From assembly GCA_947247005.1 (NCBI GenBank), contig OX365959.1:38229097-38293096 (forward strand): DNA of 64,000 nucleotides, read 5' to 3'. Positions 59,390-64,000 of this stretch are shown here, in pieces. Source of the stretch: Spisula solida (Eukaryota; Mollusca; Bivalvia; Venerida; Mactridae). The number at the start of each line of letters is the position of its first letter. The first letter of the stretch is position 1. Under the pieces are notes generated by a model. The model saw only the letters and a list, made by a program, of their open reading frames with translations. It was not told where the DNA came from and made no database searches. A program made the translations under genes and the position numbers.

Positions 59390-62300
59390 CTGAAAATATA
59401 CAGAAACAGTATAACGACTTCTTGACTTTAGTCTGTTTAAGATTAGGCAGTTGCTAATTCTTCAGGGCCCGTAGGAATAGCCTCTCAGGCTATTATTACG
59501 GCTCTCCTGTAAGAATAGCAAAATCGCCTGCGAGTGTCTATTCTTATGGCTGTTGTATTTAAATGTACCAATCTCTTTAAAGCGATTACCTGATATATGT
59601 ATGCATTTGATTTGTTTCACGTTTTTATACTGGACACACATTTTCAGTGTGCATTCAGTCTCATTTCAAAATGAATGAACCCACGTGTCAAAATTTTACT
59701 CTGTTCGAGGAGTTAAAACTTATATTAAGTCAACCGGCTAACAGGACAAAAATGACTGATGTCTTTGATATATAATGTGATAATTAATCCTCTTCTTTAA
59801 TATAGTCATTATCATTGTAACTTTGATAAAAGAAATTTAAAGTAATTTTCGACCCGTACCTTAACAATAGAATGTTAATTAACATTAAGTGTTAAATTCC
59901 TAGTCTTTTCCTCGGAGCTGAATAGCAATAGTTAATTTGTAGTATAACGCGTGGAAGAGCCGTTATATAAGTTTTAGCATTGATGATAATTACAAAAGGA
60001 AAACATTTTTGACATGTGGGTTCAATCATTTTGAAATGAGCCTAAATGCATACTGAAAGTGTGTCCAGCATCAAAACGTTAAACAAATCACATACATACA
60101 TATATCAGGTAATCGCTTTAAAGAGATAAGTACATTTAAATAAAACAGCCGTAGGATTGTCACTCAAGGGCGATTTTGCTATTCTTATGGGAGAGCAGTA
60201 AGAAGAGCAACCGGGGCACATAAGAATAGCCACTGCCATATGCGTAAATCCAATGAATTCGCACAACAAAATATTTGACAATAGATGGGTGTAGCGTTAT
60301 TTACACTGGAGACTGGTCAAGTGTGTTGAGCTTTAAGAATGTTTAAGGGCCTTACCTGAACATTGTTCTGGAAGAAGGGTCCATGTTGTGGGTGCTCTGT
60401 CTGCTTCATGCCTCGTTCATCTGCACTGCCAAATCTCAGCCCCATATCTAACCCCTGACCCTTGCCCTCTCCCATAATATATGCGTCAGAATTAGGGTCG
60501 GGTGAGTTACGTATACTACTGGACTCGGAGGAGAACGGTGAAGATCCCAGACCTGCAAGGGAGAAAAAAACATTTAACTATGGTACTATCAAAATATATA
60601 CAGTACAACCTTGTCTGCCTAAAGACCTCTACAATAATAAGAGAACCATAAACTAAAAGTAAATTTTTCAGGTCCTGGGAAGGTATTCAATATTGATCTT
60701 ATCTTATTTGTGAATAAGGATGGCCAATCATATCACCTGTAACTGATCAAGAGTTTGATATAGTGTGATCTGATTGGTTGTCTGTCCTTATCCTCAAGTC
60801 AAATAAGATGAAATTGAATATTCAATACTACTCAGGTCAATTAATCAATCGGTAATTATTCTCAAATTATGAGCATTATAACAAGTACAATATAACTGAC
60901 CTAATATCAGAATTACGGGTATGTAGGTAAATAAGATTAGCAATCAGTGTCCAGAGTGAAAGGTCAAATAACATTTGTGTACAAAAACACTTACTTTTGG
61001 AGTCACAAGATGAGAGCCAGTGTGAACCACTGTAGAGAGACTGTGTTTTAAACATGGTTTTATTGTTAAACTTCAGCTCATGAAACTTCAAACGAGTATT
61101 AACTTTGCCAATTCTTTGTATTGTTTAACCAAATAACTTTTATTATCTGCAGAAAAGTGCATTCTTTCTAGTGCAGAATTCAGAATTATTCCGGAATAAT
61201 AGGACCCCTAGATATTACGAAACGACTTACTTTTGGAGTCGCCAGATGAGAGCCAGGGTGAACCACTGAAGAGAGAGTATGTCCCTGGTGGTTGTTGCTG
61301 TGACTGTGTGGATACAGGAGGTGCCTCATTCACCTTAGGTTCTATATCAATGTTCACTGCTGGAACTGACGAGCTGCAAACAAGAATGTATATCATCTAG
61401 CATCAGAGTTTTGTTGAGATTTATTTTTGTGTTCAACTGAGAAAGTTTGAAAGAGACAGAAAATTTGCGTGATCTTTGTTATAAGAAATCTTTATGCACT
61501 ACCCTAGCTCTTTCCAAAAAGACCCCTTGGTTCTTTAACGTGCCAGGTGTATAGCACCAATACAAGGCCGACTACCTCTGGGTTACCAACCAGTCCATCT
61601 CTACTGAGAAAAACTGTGAAGCGTTTCTGAAATGTCGAGTACCAGGCAGAGATTCGAACCAAGAACCTCAGGCTTGGTAGTTAAGAGCACTTAATACTCG
61701 GCCACTGTCAAAAAGCTGAAAGACCTAGTTTCAGCTATAAAACTGAATATGAATTACTATGCAAAACACGTTCCAACCATGGCCATGTACGTTGTCAAGT
61801 TTAGGACACAAGTTACAATGTTATAAAACCCTGCTCAACAAGCACAGATGATACACTAGGTAAACTGAGTTTGATTCCTGTGTTTGCTTAGCCTTAGGTA
61901 ACCTAAGGCTAAGCAAACACAGGAATCAAATTCATGCAGATAAACAAAGTGCATCTATTCTAGGGAAGTTTAACGCAAAAAGAGATTTCAGAAAATATAT
62001 TGTCTCTTTTAGGAGTGTAATACAAGATTGAAACCCCCAAGTATTTCAAAACCGATCAAGCTTTAAGATCGTTCTTGCTGAAAAGTAGATATGTATGACT
62101 ATACGATTTTAATAAATAAATATTAAAATAGAATACCTTCTTTGAGAAGAATAAAAGCTGTCTGGTTTCGGAGTACCCTAAAATAAGAAAACAAAATATT
62201 AGTATTGTATCAATTATAAGTTTATTCTATTTTAATATTATTAGAAATGAAAGTGTCATGTTAAGATTAATTATTTATTTTAAAAGATCCTAGAATTCCA

Positions 62301-64000
62301 GATAAGAGGCGTGAAGGCACTATTACAAATACAGGAAATGCTATAAATAACCAAACTGACCTAACACAATGGGTGTTACTACAGTTCAACAGATGGAAGC
62401 ATACAGTAGCACCAGGGCTTTTTTTCGCTGACTTGTGAAGAGGCCCAAGCCCTTTTGTTTTGTGAAAATTTAGTAGGCGCGGAAACTTTTCAAATTGTGA
62501 AAAACTACGTTAAATCACCAAATTATGATACAAAATTTTTCAGATATTGTTCATTTTGTGTCAACTTTTCCCAAACCTGCATGTATCTATGATATAATAC
62601 CTTATATCAAGTCCTGTACAGGAATATATGACTGTTATCTGTAATTTGTTTGTTTGGTGCTTTGTAAAGTTGATTTTACAAAAACCATGACGCAAATTCT
62701 AATTGTGAATTAAGGGGCCTTTTCGGTTTGTGAAAGGGGCCTATAGCAAATTGTGAAGGGGCCTAATATAGGCCCCTCGTAAATAGTGAAAAAAAGCCCT
62801 GCAGAACAAACATGAGACTTCCCAGCAGCAATTGACAGCTCTTCAATATTGTAATCAATTGGGAAAGGTTTCATCAGTAACTAGATGTTACTTGTTCATA
62901 CAAAAAATACGATTCTAACCTCAGCATGACCTTGAAAGCTTGAAGCACCTATATGTGTGGGTGGTAGAACATTCTCCCTCGGTGGCTGCAAAGAAAAACA
63001 AGTAACAATGTAAACTCGTTGATATACATTGGGGATATAATTTCATGGATTTCGTTTCGTGAATGATCTTCAATGAATAATAAGATGCAATTAAACTTTT
63101 ACCACCTGGTTGTTTAGATGTGAAATAAAATTATTCAGTGATTTATTTTGTACTTGTAGTTCTGTTTGCATACAATGCCCGGGAATGTTGAGGTGACCGA
63201 TTATACCAATATTAAAGAGGTCCAGTTTACATTGGCTGCCATACTTGTTTTCAAGTTCAGTCAGGTACAAGACAATGTTTTTTGGGAAGTTTACTTGCAT
63301 AGATCAATGTGTAATAAAACAATTATTACATCTGTTTGATATTTAAATGATTTTTGATAATTTGTGTGAATTTTGACCTTTTTTTTCTTGAAATCCGAAA
63401 TCCTACAAATTATGTTCCCACGAAATGCTCTTTTTCGCAAAAACCACGAAATTTTGTCCCATTGAAATTAAATGATTTTACAGTATACGAGACTAGAAAA
63501 TGATAGATAATGTATGACGAGCTATCCCTCCGTGGCTGCTATCAAGACATTAAATACATGTATATGAGGCTATAAAATGTAGATCATGTACAATACCGCA
63601 CTGATACCAGAAGAACTTTGATGCCTCAAACACCCTAGATACCTCAAACAGGTTCTTCAGTCTTGGCAAATTGATGATGTTCTATTAATACATGAGCCCG
63701 TTGCCTAACCAAGCCGCTTTAATAATTGCGCGCTTTACTACGTCTATGCAATGACACACTACGAGCGAGCAGTGCTGGCCGATAGCATACCATTTCTTAA
63801 CACTTTTCTAGGCGAACGCAACCGAGCGCTTTCTTGTGCAACCGACCACTTCAGTAGTGCTTTGCTATTCAACTGTCTGCTTTCTGTGAGCGCTCGCCGG
63901 TAGCATATAATTTTTCAGCTTCGTCTGCTACGAAGTGCTTTTTTTAAGCAAGTCATTTCCTAGCATAGCGCTACCAAGTGTTACGTAACTGTTTTGTTAG
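59312..64000 (-). CDS. SMG7: SMG7-like 3' gene segment, copy E (exons 3 to 7; upstream exons outside window)
   Basis: Visible exons in transcript order are 62920-62985, 62137-62177, 61231-61373, 60356-60552 and 59312-59389. Exons 2 and 1, by analogy, lie right of base 64000. All visible borders and phases are intact. The last intron is the shortest of the array because the foldback element has lost its interior. If the N-terminal exons of the gene exist, they should lie further right, beyond this or later copies. Confidence 0.8.
59446..60237. mobile_element. Foldback-like element in last intron, copy E (0.8 kb, internally deleted)
   Basis: The left arm (59446 to about 59957) is joined directly to an outer right arm (about 59958 to 60237), with the loop and inner right arm missing. 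The terminal word is slightly changed (GGCAGTTGCTAATT). Confidence 0.68.
60356..60552 (-). CDS. SMG7: SMG7-like exon 6, copy E
   Basis: 65 codons; a silent Lys AAA to AAG change at 60461. Confidence 0.85.
60682..60829. mobile_element. 149-base foldback MITE, intron 5-6, copy E
   Basis: Same element with several private substitutions. Confidence 0.6.
60995..61040 (-). pseudogene. Partial duplicate of exon 5, candidate poison exon, copy E
   Basis: Same sequence as copies C and D, with the donor and both candidate acceptors intact. Confidence 0.55.
61231..61373 (-). CDS. SMG7: SMG7-like exon 5, copy E
   Basis: Carries YSLFSGSPW; acceptor TTTGCAG. Confidence 0.86.
61495..61707 (-). mobile_element. 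tRNA-derived SINE, intron 4-5, copy E
   Basis: Same insertion with a short deletion in the body (about 61604) relative to the other copies. Confidence 0.65.
61870..61930. repeat. 61-base near-perfect palindrome, copy E only
   Basis: Two perfectly complementary 30-base arms (61870-61899 and 61901-61930) around a single A. The other copies have only the left arm followed by 'tacattcatgcag'. Confidence 0.9.
62137..62177 (-). CDS. SMG7: SMG7-like exon 4, copy E
   Basis: 41 bases; TCT Ser codon as in copies A and B. Confidence 0.78.
62413..62801. mobile_element. 389-base hAT-like MITE, intron 3-4, copy E
   Basis: Same ends and length as the other copies. Confidence 0.6.
62920..62985 (-). CDS. 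SMG7: SMG7-like exon 3, copy E
   Basis: 22 codons, same as the other copies. Confidence 0.82.
63612..64000. mobile_element. 456-base MITE, intron 2-3, copy E (cut by window end)
   Basis: Left end AGAACTTTGATGCCTCA present; the right end lies beyond the window. Several private substitutions. Confidence 0.55.

Noticed and set aside
1..64000. Identification of the gene as the eIF4E transporter (4E-T/EIF4ENIF1)
   Set aside because: The composition is similar, but its C-terminus as I recall it lacks the SIW/LExLL/PH tail and the YSLFxGxPW motif, both of which fit SMG7.
1..64000. CRISPR array, prokaryotic operon or integrated virus
   Set aside because: The repeats are long monomers or minisatellites without uniform spacers, and no Cas, capsid, polymerase or integrase frames are visible.

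Overview
The window is eukaryotic, AT-rich and intron-rich DNA, most likely from a mollusc and probably a bivalve. The evidence is long introns with canonical GT/AG borders, a tRNA-derived SINE, several MITE-like inverted-repeat elements, and two families of roughly 160-base tandem repeats. The phrases in those repeats (such as the ending 'ctcaggtgagcgacctcttg' and the 'agggagttatggccct' motif) resemble repeats I know from bivalve genomes. No bacterial operon, rRNA, CRISPR array or intact viral gene was seen.

The window is dominated by a head-to-tail tandem array of one unit of about 14.4 to 15.5 kb, seen here as five copies (A to E). Each copy carries, on the minus strand, the last seven coding exons of one gene. 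Spliced in silico, all junction phases agree. From the exon 1 acceptor used here they give 418 residues: a Pro/Gly/Met/Ser/Asn/Gln-rich segment, a conserved LEGLFGKPKF region, a YSLFSGSPW motif, and an SIW...SPLERLLELQKQQ...PH C-terminus followed by a stop. The YSLFxGxPW motif and the SIW/LExLLxxQK/PH tail match, from memory, the C-terminal region of animal SMG7, the nonsense-mediated mRNA decay factor. The N-terminal 14-3-3-like/TPR part of SMG7 is not in the window, so each unit is a repeated 3' gene segment.

Layout, left to right: copy A exons 6 to 1 (1304-6762; its terminal exon lies left of base 1); spacer of about 7.1 kb; copy B exons 7 to 1 (13924-21211); spacer; copy C (28305-36709); spacer; copy D (43805-52209); spacer; copy E exons 7 to 3 (59312-62985; exons 2 and 1 lie right of the window). 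Each spacer has a 165-base tandem repeat block, a second tandem block of 146-168 bases that starts with a hairpin, two clusters of a 30-base minisatellite, and the presumed 3' UTR of the next copy. Each copy also has a foldback element in the last intron, a 149-base foldback MITE plus a partial duplicate of exon 5 in intron 5-6, a SINE in intron 4-5, a 389-base hAT-like MITE in intron 3-4 and a 456-base MITE in intron 2-3.

Copies C and D are offset by exactly 15,500 bases and almost identical, so either a very recent duplication or an assembly artefact must be considered. The other copies differ by small indels and by large rearrangements of the last-intron foldback element (1.6 kb in B, 2.7 kb in C and D, 0.8 kb in E). 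In the coding exons I found eight variable sites among the copies, all synonymous, and no broken frame. The most interesting points are the conserved repeated 3' cassette of an NMD gene, a possible NMD-triggering poison exon made by partial duplication of exon 5, the length and orientation changes of the foldback element, and a 61-base near-perfect palindrome found only in copy E.
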